This document shows positions 1-6,090 of a stretch of DNA of 23,581 bases, piece after piece. The stretch lies in IMG/VR virus record IMGVR_UViG_3300037487_001646, positions 1-23,581 of that record. One strand, written 5' to 3'. The DNA comes from a virus. The notes under the pieces were generated by a model, which searched no databases, was not told where the DNA came from, and saw only the letters and a list, made by a program, of their open reading frames with translations. A program made the position numbers and the translations under genes. Each line of letters starts with the position of its first letter. Position 1 is the stretch's first letter.

Positions 1-152
1 TCTGGCTTCGATGAAGCTGACAGCTTCGCTCCCGCTGCTATCTGAACCAGCAGACATGCTCCCGGGCTGGCTTTCCAGTCTGCCAACTGGTCAAAGCCTC
101 CCATTAGTCTGAAAGTGCTTCTGCCGGCCGCTCTGATGGCCGTCTCAAGTCC
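1..152. repeat. terminal direct repeat, left copy (circular junction)
   Basis: These bases match 23429-23581 at every position except one: the right copy has an extra C in the run after CAGCTT (near base 28 here). The overlap is what an assembler leaves at the ends of a circular or terminally redundant molecule, and gives a unit length of about 23,428 bp. The missing base breaks the helicase frame in this copy only, so this copy probably carries a contig-end error. Confidence 0.93.
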
Positions 153-1217
153 GTCTATCTCTGCCCTGAATCTACAGAAGATAACAAAACTTTCGTCCGT
201 CTCTGACAGCAGTTCGAGTATCGCGTCTATCTTTGCGGTATGACACTGCCGTGCTCTGTAATCGTGACCCCAATAGCCAGCCGTAACCTGTGAGAGTCTA
301 AGCTGTAGTGATAGTGCATTTGATACGGTCAGTTCCATGTCTCCGAGCATAGCTACTGATTCGTTCTCCAGTAACCTGTAAGCGTCCAAGACGTGCTTCG
401 GCAGCACAATAGGCACAACACAGTCTGTTATCTCTGGAAGTGCAGCTTCGCATACTGCCGGTTCAACGTGGTACGTGAACGATCCTAGTCTCTTGTTGAA
501 AACGTCCATGTTCTTATATCCTTGTATCTGCTTCGAGAGAAATGTAGGGAACTGCTTTCCGGTCCTAGCGTCTTGGCCTGATGGACCAAACACGCAAAAC
601 TCATCTTTGAAACGCTGCACGCTCGAACCGAACACGTTTGGGTCTATCGCTCTGCCTTGGGCGTAGATGTCTACAGGACCCTGTGACATCGGAGTGCCTG
701 AAAGGGCAATAACACGCTTCGCGTTTCTAGTTAGCAGGGCTGCCTTTCTTGATTGTATTCCCCCGGGTGCTTTCAGCCTGTGGGATTCATCGAATACGAT
801 GATGTCCCACGGCCGCATCTCCAGCAATTTTGCTGAAAGCACAGCGGACGACAGTGCCTCATAGTTCGTAGCTACGACCAATGTAGTCTCCAAGGTGAAC
901 GTCAACGGTCTCGACAGCATTTCTGCTCTGCAAGCACAGGACCCTGTGGAAAGCGGATAGAAAACATACTGGAAGTAGCTGTGTGCATACTTAGCAAACT
1001 CCTGCTCCCATACATTGTTGACCGCTTTCAGCGGGCAGATAATAAGAACCCGCATTCCGCAGGAAAGTCCTGATTTCACCGATTGTATGTAGTCTACGAT
1101 AATCCTACTCTTGCCACCTCCCATTGGAATCCAAAGCAATGAACCACGATGGTGGTGAATCCAAGCAAGAGCGTTAAGCTGATGCTCCCAGAGTGGCGGG
1201 CCAGACGTAGTGATCAT
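1..1217 (-). CDS. SNF2-family DNA helicase/translocase, 5' part (continues across the junction)
   Basis: Superfamily 2 ATPase expected to translocate on or remodel DNA during phage replication. The ATG at 1217 overlaps the stop of the upstream gene (ATGA). Translated across the join to 23581-23216, the protein has 476 residues. Visible motifs are Walker A MGGGKS (residues 32-37), DESH box (143-146) and SGTP motif III (173-176). The C-terminal helicase domain with the QSRKRIWRHGQ motif VI (422-432) lies at the other window end. The last ~26 bases of this copy are out of frame because of the one-base deletion in the terminal repeat; the right-hand copy is in frame. It sits just downstream of a VRR-NUC nuclease gene, a pairing known in phage replication modules. 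SNF2 family is clear from the motifs; the exact biological role is inferred. Confidence 0.93.
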   Translation of the reverse strand, partial: MITTSGPPLWEHQLNALAWIHHHRGSLLWIPMGGGKSRIIVDYIQSVKSGLSCGMRVLIICPLKAVNNVWEQEFAKYAHSYFQYVFYPLSTGSCACRAEMLSRPLTFTLETTLVVATNYEALSSAVLSAKLLEMRPWDIIVFDESHRLKAPGGIQSRKAALLTRNAKRVIALSGTPMSQGPVDIYAQGRAIDPNVFGSSVQRFKDEFCVFGPSGQDARTGKQFPTFLSKQIQGYKNMDVFNKRLGSFTYHVEPAVCEAALPEITDCVVPIVLPKHVLDAYRLLENESVAMLGDMELTVSNALSLQLRLSQVTAGYWGHDYRARQCHTAKIDAILELLSETDESFVIFCRFRAEIDGLETAIRAAGRSTFRLMGGFDQLADWKASPGACLLVQIAAGAKLSASSKP

Positions 1218-1669
1218 GGTTTGGTTTCCGTTCTGATTTCCCAGATGTTCCCGACATTGGACCGTTCTGCTTCCTGCGCTGCAACTGGTGCAGTGGCTAG
1301 TGCCCATGCCAAGAGGTTTTGCACTTCAGACCACCGTGTTTTGACGATAGACAAATTATACTGCACAGTAATCATTTCTTTGGAAATAGTTGACCTCTTG
1401 GATTCCAAAGCCAAGTACTCCGGGTCAATGTCTTGCAGTTCGTAAAGGCAAGCTGTCCTCATATCCACGTTTGAGTATAGAGGCTTCCCAGCTTCGTTCT
1501 TCAACAATGTTGTCTGGAACATTTGTTTGATGTTCCATCTGTCTACAGCAGTCTGTGCTTCTTCAAGTACGATTTTGAGCTCGCCAAGTTCCTTGGTCAT
1601 TACGTGTGAATCTCTGGCGATGTTACTCAGATTCAAGCATTCGTTAGCAAAGCATTCTGATAGTGTCAT
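1214..1669 (-). CDS. hypothetical phage coiled-coil protein, 151 aa
   Basis: Function unknown. The start at 1669 was chosen because it overlaps the stop of the preceding HTH gene (ATGA) and has an AAAGGA ribosome binding site; the longer in-frame extension to 1759 would lie inside that gene. The protein is mostly helical. It has heptad-like stretches around residues 25-45 and 85-115, with a DPEYLALES segment between them. This general look (short helical protein with a DPEY motif before a long helix) is seen in small phage accessory proteins encoded near recombination or helicase genes, but I cannot assign a family. Its stop overlaps the helicase start, so translation of the two is probably coupled. 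Confidence 0.75.
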   Translation of the reverse strand: MTLSECFANECLNLSNIARDSHVMTKELGELKIVLEEAQTAVDRWNIKQMFQTTLLKNEAGKPLYSNVDMRTACLYELQDIDPEYLALESKRSTISKEMITVQYNLSIVKTRWSEVQNLLAWALATAPVAAQEAERSNVGNIWEIRTETKP

Positions 1670-1926
1670 TGGGATTTTTCCTTTCTTACGTGCGGTCCTT
1701 TTGGACCTGATTGCAGTCTGCCTGTTCTTCCAACGGTAATCTGCCGTTCTTCCATCCAAGCGTAGAGTGTCTGTCTCGACACTCCAATATCACGGGCAAG
1801 CCGTGATACTCCCCCCCCGGCTTTTAGCCTGAGAAGAATCTTCTCCGAAAGATTCTCGAAGCCTTCTTGCAGGGCTTTGAGTTCCGCTCTGTGTTCGGAA
1901 ACACTCATTGGATATTCACGTTTCAT
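1666..1926 (-). CDS. small helix-turn-helix DNA-binding protein, 86 aa
   Basis: Predicted sequence-specific DNA-binding protein. The C-terminal half carries a clear helix-turn-helix: GVSRLARDIGVSRQTLYAWM (residues ~39-58), of the resolvase/transposase-OrfA or MerR-like type. It is followed by a basic tail rich in Arg, Lys and Gly. The start at 1926 has an excellent AAGGAGG site 8 bases upstream and overlaps the stop of the VRR-NUC gene (ATGA); the longer ORF reading from 1995 is not supported. It could regulate the early operon or bind the origin; nothing in the sequence decides between these. Confidence 0.78.
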   Translation of the reverse strand: MKREYPMSVSEHRAELKALQEGFENLSEKILLRLKAGGGVSRLARDIGVSRQTLYAWMEERQITVGRTGRLQSGPKGPHVRKEKSQ

Positions 1927-2243
1927 ATCAACACCTCCTTCCTGCAAGAGTCTAGAAACGCTATCGCTTCGGACGGTGAGTGCACAACACACCATTTCGC
2001 TCCCGCGTATTCCAGTTTGGGGATTCTGGATATTTGTATAGCAGACATTTCCCCGCCTGGATTCGATTTGCTCTTAGGTCGCTTCACTTCCATCTCAACA
2101 TACATTCCTCTGAAACATATAATCAAGTCGAATGTTCCGCTCGCGGAATATATCCCGCCGTGGTAGTTAGTCACAATCACATCTGCTCCGTATCGCTTCC
2201 GTATCGCCTGTATGATACGAGTCTGGATACCGCTCTCAAGCAC
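1923..2243 (-). CDS. VRR-NUC domain nuclease, 106 aa
   Basis: Stand-alone VRR-NUC (PD-(D/E)XK-type) nuclease, a metal-dependent DNA endonuclease family with Holliday-junction-like or flap-cutting members in phages. Visible signature: N-terminal E3 and Q7 helix, a GG-containing segment, then GTFDLI (residues ~36-41) and EMEVKRP (~50-56), which supply the catalytic Asp, Glu and Lys, followed by a Q-containing helix and an AGAKWCVV strand. The length of about 100 residues is usual for phage members. The start is GTG, overlapping the upstream stop by 8 bases. It lies two genes before the SNF2 helicase, consistent with a joint role in replication or recombination. Confidence 0.88.
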   Translation of the reverse strand: MLESGIQTRIIQAIRKRYGADVIVTNYHGGIYSASGTFDLIICFRGMYVEMEVKRPKSKSNPGGEMSAIQISRIPKLEYAGAKWCVVHSPSEAIAFLDSCRKEVLI

Positions 2244-2766
2244 TGCGTCTCGCCTGAAACGCTGTCATAGCGTCCCTGATGTATGAGCTAATATCTGGGT
2301 AGTCTGCCGCTTTCATATGCGCTATCATATTGTTATACTCCGAAATGGATAGTCGGCATCGAGCTATCCTCGGCCGTGAGTCCCCGGCGGAAGCCGATAG
2401 TGCATCTGAGAGTTTCAGTCCGCGCTCCTCGCACATCAAGCACACAGCAGATACGAAAGACGTGAACCCTGTAGCGATTGCACAAGCCTGCCTGATGACG
2501 TGCAGGTATTCCGTGAACGGTCTCCTGCGCTCGTGTAAAAGCTGTGCAATCACTGACCTGTAAGCAAGTGTAAGCTGGTCCTCGAAACCAGCGGACGTGC
2601 GCAGCGCCTCTCCGAGAAGTGCGTTTGCTACTATGCCTGAGCAAGGGAACGGACCAATGTAGTTAGCAAGAATCGAAGCATAGTAACCGCTTCTCGGTGC
2701 AACAAACTCGTATTCACTGAGCAACGGGTAAGCCGTCTGTAAGTCGCTAAGTCTAAGATCACTCAC
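2236..2766 (-). CDS. hypothetical protein with C-terminal ribbon-helix-helix-like segment, 176 aa
   Basis: Not recognised as a whole. I place the start at GTG 2766 because it overlaps the previous stop (GTGA) and has GGGAG seven bases upstream; a further 7 codons upstream are also open. The first ~120 residues are helical with several Cys and small residues. The last ~45 residues (from about RCRLSISEY to SSYIRDAMTAF) match the pattern of a ribbon-helix-helix fold: a basic strand, a helix with conserved hydrophobics, then a turn and the S-x-Y-I-R-D-A second helix typical of CopG/MobC-like DNA binders. I infer DNA binding by the C-terminus. What the N-terminal part does is unknown. Confidence 0.72.
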   Translation of the reverse strand: MSDLRLSDLQTAYPLLSEYEFVAPRSGYYASILANYIGPFPCSGIVANALLGEALRTSAGFEDQLTLAYRSVIAQLLHERRRPFTEYLHVIRQACAIATGFTSFVSAVCLMCEERGLKLSDALSASAGDSRPRIARCRLSISEYNNMIAHMKAADYPDISSYIRDAMTAFQARRSA

Positions 2767-2945
2767 TTTGGTTCTCCCTTCGGGCAATCGAAGCCGGGCA
2801 TTGGTAACAAGTAGTCTGGCGAAGGCTCTTTCACGATGTAAATCTCACTTCTAAGCATATGAGTCTCGTGAACAATGCTTTTCGCTCTGCTGTCCATCCA
2901 GCAGAAGGCTGCAAGCCAAAGAATGACAAAGATCAACAGTTTCAT
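2763..2945 (-). CDS. small membrane or exported protein, 60 aa
   Basis: The start at ATG 2945 has a strong GGAGG site 7 bases upstream. Residues 2-16 (KLLIFVILWLAAFCW) form a hydrophobic segment after a single Lys, which reads as a signal anchor or an uncleaved signal peptide. The remaining ~40 residues are polar and contain one Cys near the end. No family recognised. It is the first gene after a good sigma70-type promoter (2963-2992) and overlaps the next gene by GTGA. Possible roles include superinfection exclusion or a lysis accessory, but both are guesses. Confidence 0.72.
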   Translation of the reverse strand: MKLLIFVILWLAAFCWMDSRAKSIVHETHMLRSEIYIVKEPSPDYLLPMPGFDCPKGEPK

Positions 2946-2962
2946 GGTCCACCTCCATGTAT

Positions 2963-2992
2963 ATAGTAGCACAAACCCTTAACAGTTGTCAA
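2963..2992 (-). promoter_or_regulatory. sigma70-type promoter for the downstream part of the early operon
   Basis: On the minus strand a perfect -35 TTGACA (2987-2992) is followed, after 18 bases, by TACTAT (2963-2968, 4 of 6 to TATAAT), ending about 18 bases before the ATG at 2945. It lies in the only sizeable gap of the early operon (2946-3043). Confidence 0.62.
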
Positions 2993-3043
2993 GCGATATG
3001 TCAAGAGAAACCAGAGTGATATTGAAAATATCAACTTTAGTGC

Positions 3044-3325
3044 TCAATTTGCTTCCTCTCTATCTACCATTCTTAACTCAAGCTCATCTTCGATTGTAAG
3101 TATTTCACGGCATAAACACTGCATAGCACTCACGTGCATGACGATTTCCAGCGGGTCGATTATGTGGAGTATCGTCTGATTGTGGGCGTCGTAATCTGCC
3201 TCTAACTTTGCCATGCGTTCGTGTAATACTTTGCTTGGCTCTGCGCTGCGTGTATGGCTAAACGGGTCGAAGTTTGGCTCGTATTCGTAGACTGTATCTG
3301 TTGGCATTGTCTTTCGTGTTTTCAT
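3044..3325 (-). CDS. hypothetical protein, 93 aa
   Basis: No family recognised. The start at 3325 is supported by AAAGGA upstream and an ATGA overlap with the preceding gene's stop; the 199-residue reading frame starting at 3643 is only an open extension through two other genes. The protein has a polar, possibly disordered N-terminus with a YEYEPNFDPF segment, then a helical C-terminal half (from ~35) with two close Cys (70 and 72) and acidic residues. Soluble, probably a small accessory protein. Confidence 0.68.
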   Translation of the reverse strand: MKTRKTMPTDTVYEYEPNFDPFSHTRSAEPSKVLHERMAKLEADYDAHNQTILHIIDPLEIVMHVSAMQCLCREILTIEDELELRMVDREEAN

Positions 3326-3591
3326 GGCTGGTTCCTTTCTATCTGGTGCGTGTTCGCATAATTTGCGGCGTCCTCTGCTTCCGCTATCATACGGGTAATC
3401 TCTCGGTCGCCTATGCTGCCGATTAGCGAGGCCACCAGGCTTCCGATTACGAATAATACGAGCAAGTACTCCAGCATGGAGTATACCTGCCTGGCTCTCG
3501 GGCTTGCATATTTCCCGTTGCTGGTCGCCATCTTCCGGTCTAGCGTAAAGTGTCGCTTCCAGTGTTTGCTTTTTAGGCTCAATCGTTCCAT
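3322..3591 (-). CDS. small single-span membrane protein, 89 aa
   Basis: The start at 3591 has GGGAGG 6 bases upstream and overlaps the previous gene by 13 bases. The first ~38 residues are strongly basic (Lys/Arg-rich), followed by one transmembrane helix, roughly YLLVLFVIGSLVASLIGSIG (residues ~43-62). A short acidic/polar tail follows. By the positive-inside rule the basic N-terminus would face the cytoplasm. No family recognised. Such proteins in phage early regions can anchor replication complexes or block superinfection; the sequence does not say which. Confidence 0.7.
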   Translation of the reverse strand: MERLSLKSKHWKRHFTLDRKMATSNGKYASPRARQVYSMLEYLLVLFVIGSLVASLIGSIGDREITRMIAEAEDAANYANTHQIERNQP

Positions 3592-3779
3592 GATGTTCCT
3601 CCCGTGAGTGCGTGTATGTTGTCCATATATTCTTCGTAATCACGAATCTGGCGTACCTCGATTACATCTTCAATTAAGATTAGTCTGTATTTGTGGTCGA
3701 AGTCTCGCGCTCTGCGTCTCTTGTTCGCTTCTCTTTGCCACTGATTAACCTGTTCTTGTGTTACCACTATTTCTGCCAT
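3579..3779 (-). CDS. hypothetical basic protein, 66 aa
   Basis: The start at 3779 (MAEIVV) is preferred because AAAGGATGAG lies just upstream; an earlier in-frame start at 3815 would sit in the hairpin at 3795-3818. A helix with an Arg/Lys cluster (KRRRAR, residues ~20-25) is followed by a hydrophobic strand (RLILIEDVIEV) and a Tyr-rich acidic end. No family recognised. The basic cluster could contact nucleic acid. Confidence 0.65.
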   Translation of the reverse strand: MAEIVVTQEQVNQWQREANKRRRARDFDHKYRLILIEDVIEVRQIRDYEEYMDNIHALTGGTSWND

Positions 3780-3794
3780 TGTCTCATCCTTTCC

Positions 3795-3818
3795 GGCATG
3801 GCGCTTCCGCGCCATGCC
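3795..3818 (-). promoter_or_regulatory. RNA hairpin with GGAA tetraloop in the early transcript
   Basis: Perfect 10-bp stem GGCATGGCGC / GCGCCATGCC. In the minus-strand RNA the loop is GGAA, a GNRA tetraloop. It lies in the gap between two early genes and ends just before the ribosome binding site of the gene starting at 3779. There is no U-run, so it is unlikely to be a terminator; a stability or processing element is more likely. Confidence 0.6.
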
Positions 3819-3832
3819 TGGATAGTCCGGAA

Positions 3833-4237
3833 CTAGGAACCGAAACCACGAACAAGTAAAGCTGTCAACGTCTCAACCGAATTAGTCGAAAAGAAACCAG
3901 CAGGAAAGGGGTAGCATCTGGCCGGAATACCGGAAGCAGGCCTGCCTGCGATTGATACAATATACGAGCAATCAAGTAATCTGTGAATGCTTGTGTTCAC
4001 GGTCTCCAGCAGGCAGCAATCAAGCACAGTGCCTTGTTTCTGTGCTGTGTCCAATAGCACCCATTCCTCGGTTGTTCTGCAGTCGATATAACTTACAGGC
4101 TGCCGTTTATTCTCAGATACAAGGTCGGCTATTATTGCGATTCGCCTATCCTTGTAAGATTTCGCAATCGCTGCCGTTTGCGGTCGCGGGCTGTATCCGT
4201 TTGCTTTGGATGGAGGTTCTGAACGAGTGTTTTTCAT
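3833..4237 (-). CDS. hypothetical protein, first gene of the leftward early operon, 134 aa
   Basis: No family recognised. ATG 4237 has AAAGGT about 8 bases upstream. The N-terminal ~35 residues are basic and Pro/Ser-rich. The middle contains a CRTTEEWVLLDTAQ segment and a CC pair (about residues 74-75), and the C-terminus is rich in Gly, Pro and aromatic residues. It is the promoter-proximal gene of the early operon, the usual place for a phage regulator or host-takeover protein, but no DNA-binding motif is obvious. Confidence 0.65.
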   Translation of the reverse strand: MKNTRSEPPSKANGYSPRPQTAAIAKSYKDRRIAIIADLVSENKRQPVSYIDCRTTEEWVLLDTAQKQGTVLDCCLLETVNTSIHRLLDCSYIVSIAGRPASGIPARCYPFPAGFFSTNSVETLTALLVRGFGS

Positions 4238-4293
4238 GGTTGTTACCTTTCCGTGGCGGGAAATAATTTTCCCCGCCCATCACCCTTAAAGGG

Positions 4294-4322
4294 AATCCAA
4301 TTTTGTTCCAAGGGATGTCAAG
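4294..4322 (-). promoter_or_regulatory. candidate leftward early promoter
   Basis: Minus strand: perfect -35 TTGACA (4317-4322), 17-base spacer, then a poor -10 TGGATT (4294-4299). The spacer contains TTGGAACAAAATT, identical to the spacer of the rightward promoter at 4473-4502. The start would lie about 50 bases before the gene at 4237. The weak -10 suggests it may need an activator. Confidence 0.4.
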
Positions 4323-4343
4323 GGCAAAATATCCTTTAGTCTC

Positions 4344-4385
4344 GTTTTTTTATCCTCATCCCGTAGGGATGAGGATGAAAAAACA
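4344..4385. terminator. bidirectional terminator-like hairpin
   Basis: Perfect 11-bp stem ATCCTCATCCC / GGGATGAGGAT (4352-4362 and 4366-4376) with a GTA loop. It is preceded by a run of seven T and followed by a run of six A one base after the stem, so both strands carry the stem followed by U-like runs. It sits between the two divergent promoter candidates and could terminate read-through in either direction. Confidence 0.5.
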
Positions 4386-4407
4386 AATACGATAAACATT
4401 TTTGTTC

Positions 4408-4463
4408 TTTTTTTCATCCATAAGATTATTTTTTGCAAAAAAAAAATCGTTGGATGAAAAAAA
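4408..4463. repeat. AT-rich long inverted repeat
   Basis: Outer arms of 13 bp are perfect: a run of T ending in CATCCA (4408-4420) against TGGATG followed by a run of A (4451-4463). The inner segment is also partly self-complementary, with T and A runs around a central GC. It could extrude as a cruciform or act as an easily melted element. Confidence 0.6.
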
Positions 4464-4472
4464 AATATACCC

Positions 4473-4502
4473 TTTACATCACCATTGGAACAAAATTATA
4501 AT
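4473..4502 (+). promoter_or_regulatory. candidate rightward promoter
   Basis: TTTACA (4473-4478, 5 of 6 to the -35 consensus), 18-base spacer, perfect TATAAT (4497-4502). No start codon with a good ribosome site follows closely. An A/T-only hairpin at 4545-4567 with a T-run lies about 40-60 bases downstream, so a short RNA of about 60 bases is possible. Confidence 0.5.
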
Positions 4503-4613
4503 CATTCCCATCTGGTGGTGGAGAGGGGTCTCCTTCATCCACAGAAAAAATTAACCGTTAATTTTTTTACTTTAGTCTCCTTCTGGGAGAGCGTTCAATA
4601 GAATATCAAGTAT

Positions 4614-4698
4614 GTTTTGGGTTAAGTCAGATCGGTAGGCCTAAGACGGTCATACAACGTATGTGCCGTCTTAGGCCGTTTGACCTTCAACCCAAAAC
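4614..4698. repeat. 85-base imperfect inverted repeat (hairpin 1)
   Basis: The outer arms GTTTTGGGTT / AACCCAAAAC pair perfectly. After a mismatched interior, GGCCTAAGACGG pairs with CCGTCTTAGGCC, topped by CATAC / GTATG around an AAC loop. No U-run follows. Its length equals that of the second large inverted repeat at 6228-6312. Confidence 0.75.
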
Positions 4699-4772
4699 AC
4701 ATAGGTGAATAATTACTAACAATCGAACATGCCATCTGCAAGATTCCCTAGCCATTGAGTTCATTCGACAAA

Positions 4773-4797
4773 GCAGAGTGATTCAATCACGGGAGTA
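4773..4797. repeat. 25-base direct repeat with palindromic core, copy 1
   Basis: Identical to 6187-6211. The core GTGATT-C-AATCAC is a perfect palindrome around one base. Weaker similarity continues upstream (CCTAGCCATTGA here, CCTTAGCCATTGA in copy 2), so the related region is about 57 bases. Confidence 0.8.
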
Positions 4798-4893
4798 TAA
4801 TTCCAGGGGAGAGTGAAATGCGAAAGCAGGAGTGATGATTGCACAGTTTCACCTACAATCGAAGTCACTCACTTACTGATTTCCTAAAGTATT

Positions 4894-4922
4894 TAGACAA
4901 ATCGGCTGGATAGCCGTAGTAT
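4894..4922 (+). promoter_or_regulatory. candidate promoter with operator-like palindrome for the Cys-rich protein gene
   Basis: TAGACA (4894-4899, 5 of 6), 17-base spacer, TAGTAT (4917-4922, 4 of 6). The spacer holds the palindrome CGGCT-GGAT-AGCCG (4903-4916), placed where a repressor would block RNA polymerase. The gene at 4952 starts 30 bases later. Confidence 0.45.
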
Positions 4923-4951
4923 AAGAGTAACTTATGAATGGAGTGTGAACA

Positions 4952-5251
4952 ATGCCCGATGAATCTAAGGCGAAACCGCATTGCAAACAGTGCGGACGGT
5001 GCTGCAAGGTAATCGCAGCCTACTTCAAGTGGTCAGAGGAACAAGTGGAGTTCTTAGTGTCAAGACATATCAGACATTGGATAAGTGACCAGGCAGTCAT
5101 AGCGTTAATTCCTCACGTATGCCCAAACTTGGACGCAGAGAACAAATGCAAGTTACACGACAACGGAAAGCCCAAGGCCTGCTCGACGTTCCCGTCAGAT
5201 GATAGACATCCGTTACCCGGCTGTGCATACTACGAATCCAATGGAAAGTGA
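4952..5251 (+). CDS. YkgJ-family Cys-cluster (zinc/iron-chelating) protein, 99 aa
   Basis: Small metal-binding protein of the YkgJ/CxxCxxCC type, a family proposed to chelate zinc or iron. Visible ligands: CKQCGRCC (C11, C14, C17, C18), then C57, C66, H69, C77 and C91, the usual spacing of the family (C-P-x-L, C-x-x-H, P-x-x-C, C). Full length for a compact member. ATG 4952 has GGAG about 8 bases upstream and its own promoter candidate. It is the only confident rightward gene in the early intergenic region and stands alone, so it may be a lysogeny-conversion-type or host-modifying cargo gene; its role in the phage is unknown. Confidence 0.82.
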   Translation: MPDESKAKPHCKQCGRCCKVIAAYFKWSEEQVEFLVSRHIRHWISDQAVIALIPHVCPNLDAENKCKLHDNGKPKACSTFPSDDRHPLPGCAYYESNGK

Positions 5252-5278
5252 TGCTGATGCTGATGCTGATGAACAGAA

Positions 5279-5298
5279 GCCCCGCCGGCAGGCGGGGC
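5279..5298. terminator. GC-rich hairpin between two convergent small genes
   Basis: Perfect 8-bp stem GCCCCGCC / GGCGGGGC with loop GGCA, 28 bases after the stop of the rightward gene and just past the stop of the leftward gene at 5312. No clear T-run, so termination strength is uncertain. A TGATGC hexamer tandem (5249-5271) spans the upstream stop codon. Confidence 0.45.
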
Positions 5299-5311
5299 GG
5301 CGAAGCAGGAC

Positions 5312-5563
5312 TCACTCACCGTGAGAAGCGAACCAAGCACTAATTGACGCAGTCTCCGCATCCGTTAGAAGCAATACGAATCCAGGCAGACGTATACAAC
5401 TGTCCAAACCCGGAAGGTCCGGAGTAGACAGGAGTCTGCACAAGTTACGCACTCGACCCACAGGAATACGGTTCAATTCGACCAAGATGAATGGACCATC
5501 GGAATACAGGCATAACACCTGACCCTCACAAGGGCGCTCGGAAAGCAGAACACGATTGGACAT
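5312..5563 (-). CDS. hypothetical protein, 83 aa
   Basis: No family recognised. I accept it because ATG 5563 has a good GGAGG site 8 bases upstream and the product looks globular, with alternating hydrophobic strands: a VLCLYSDGPFILVELNRIP region (residues ~16-34) and LPGFVLLLTDAETASISAWF near the end. It is transcribed toward the Cys-cluster protein gene, meeting it at the hairpin 5279-5298. Possibly a small beta-rich regulator; no motif decides. Confidence 0.6.
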   Translation of the reverse strand: MSNRVLLSERPCEGQVLCLYSDGPFILVELNRIPVGRVRNLCRLLSTPDLPGLDSCIRLPGFVLLLTDAETASISAWFASHGE

Positions 5564-5608
5564 AGCAGAAACCTCCAGATACGAAATACTACATACAGAA
5601 TATCACAA

Positions 5609-5937
5609 TCGTTATTGCAAATGCAAGTAGGCTCGTTGTTTGCGGCAACGAGCGGAAGCCGTGGACGGTGAGTGCCGAAATGAGGCTTTGAAAAATATCG
5701 TCGTCCGAGGTTAGAATAACGACTTTTCGGGGGGTGTTGAGCTTGGAGTATATGAAAAACGCGTTATTGCTCAGGTTGAAATAACCTTTTTGGGGGCGGT
5801 GGTTTTGGGAGCCCGCCGGAGGCGGGCGTTTAATATATAGGACCTTTTTTTTGTCGTTTCGATTTATAATAACGATTGAGCTTGAGCATCTCGTTATTCT
5901 AACTCAAGCAACGATGACCTAAAATCACCTCGTTATT
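5609..5937. repeat. six CGTTATT repeats (iteron- or operator-like)
   Basis: The 7-mer CGTTATT occurs forward at 5609-5616, 5761-5768, 5891-5898 and 5930-5937, and reversed at 5715-5722 and 5868-5875 (8-base spans; five are TCGTTATT and one is GCGTTATT). The copies at 5715 and 5891 share the longer TCGTTATTCTAAC. Two copies (5868 and 5891) face each other. Confidence 0.65.
5811..5830. terminator. short GC-rich hairpin followed by GTTTAATAT
   Basis: Perfect 7-bp stem GCCCGCC / GGCGGGC with a GGA loop (5811-5827), followed by G and three T. It resembles a weak intrinsic terminator on the plus strand and lies among the CGTTATT repeats. Confidence 0.35.
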
Positions 5938-6090
5938 GTATTTTATGAGGGGAAATGGCAGTAAAAAGTGTCAAGAGGTAAAAAAAGTTGTTATTTCAAA
6001 TCGGAACGACAAAATTTTCCCTCTATATATATAAGCGTTGCTGACCGCTTGTGCATTCCTGACTTTCTGGCTCTCTTTCAGTCAAGAACA

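Larger units (their letters stand above)
4266..4951. other. gene-free regulatory region between the early operon and the rightward small gene
   Basis: No convincing coding sequence in about 690 bases. The stretch is AT-rich and holds two promoter-like copies of one sequence in opposite orientation, a perfect 11-bp hairpin, a long A/T inverted repeat, an 85-base imperfect hairpin and a 25-base repeat shared with 6187-6211. These are listed separately. Confidence 0.75.

Noticed and set aside
1-40. True frameshift or programmed slip in the SNF2 helicase
   Set aside because: The other copy of the same sequence at 23429-23581 has the extra base and is in frame, so an assembly-edge error is the simpler explanation.
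3044-3643. 199-codon reading of the gene ending at 3044
   Set aside because: The first two-thirds overlap a well-supported membrane-protein gene in another frame; the inner ATG at 3325 has a ribosome site and ATGA coupling.
5249-5271. TGATGC hexamer tandem as a phase-variation tract
   Set aside because: Hexamer units would not shift the frame, it lies at the stop codon, and has only about 3.5 copies.
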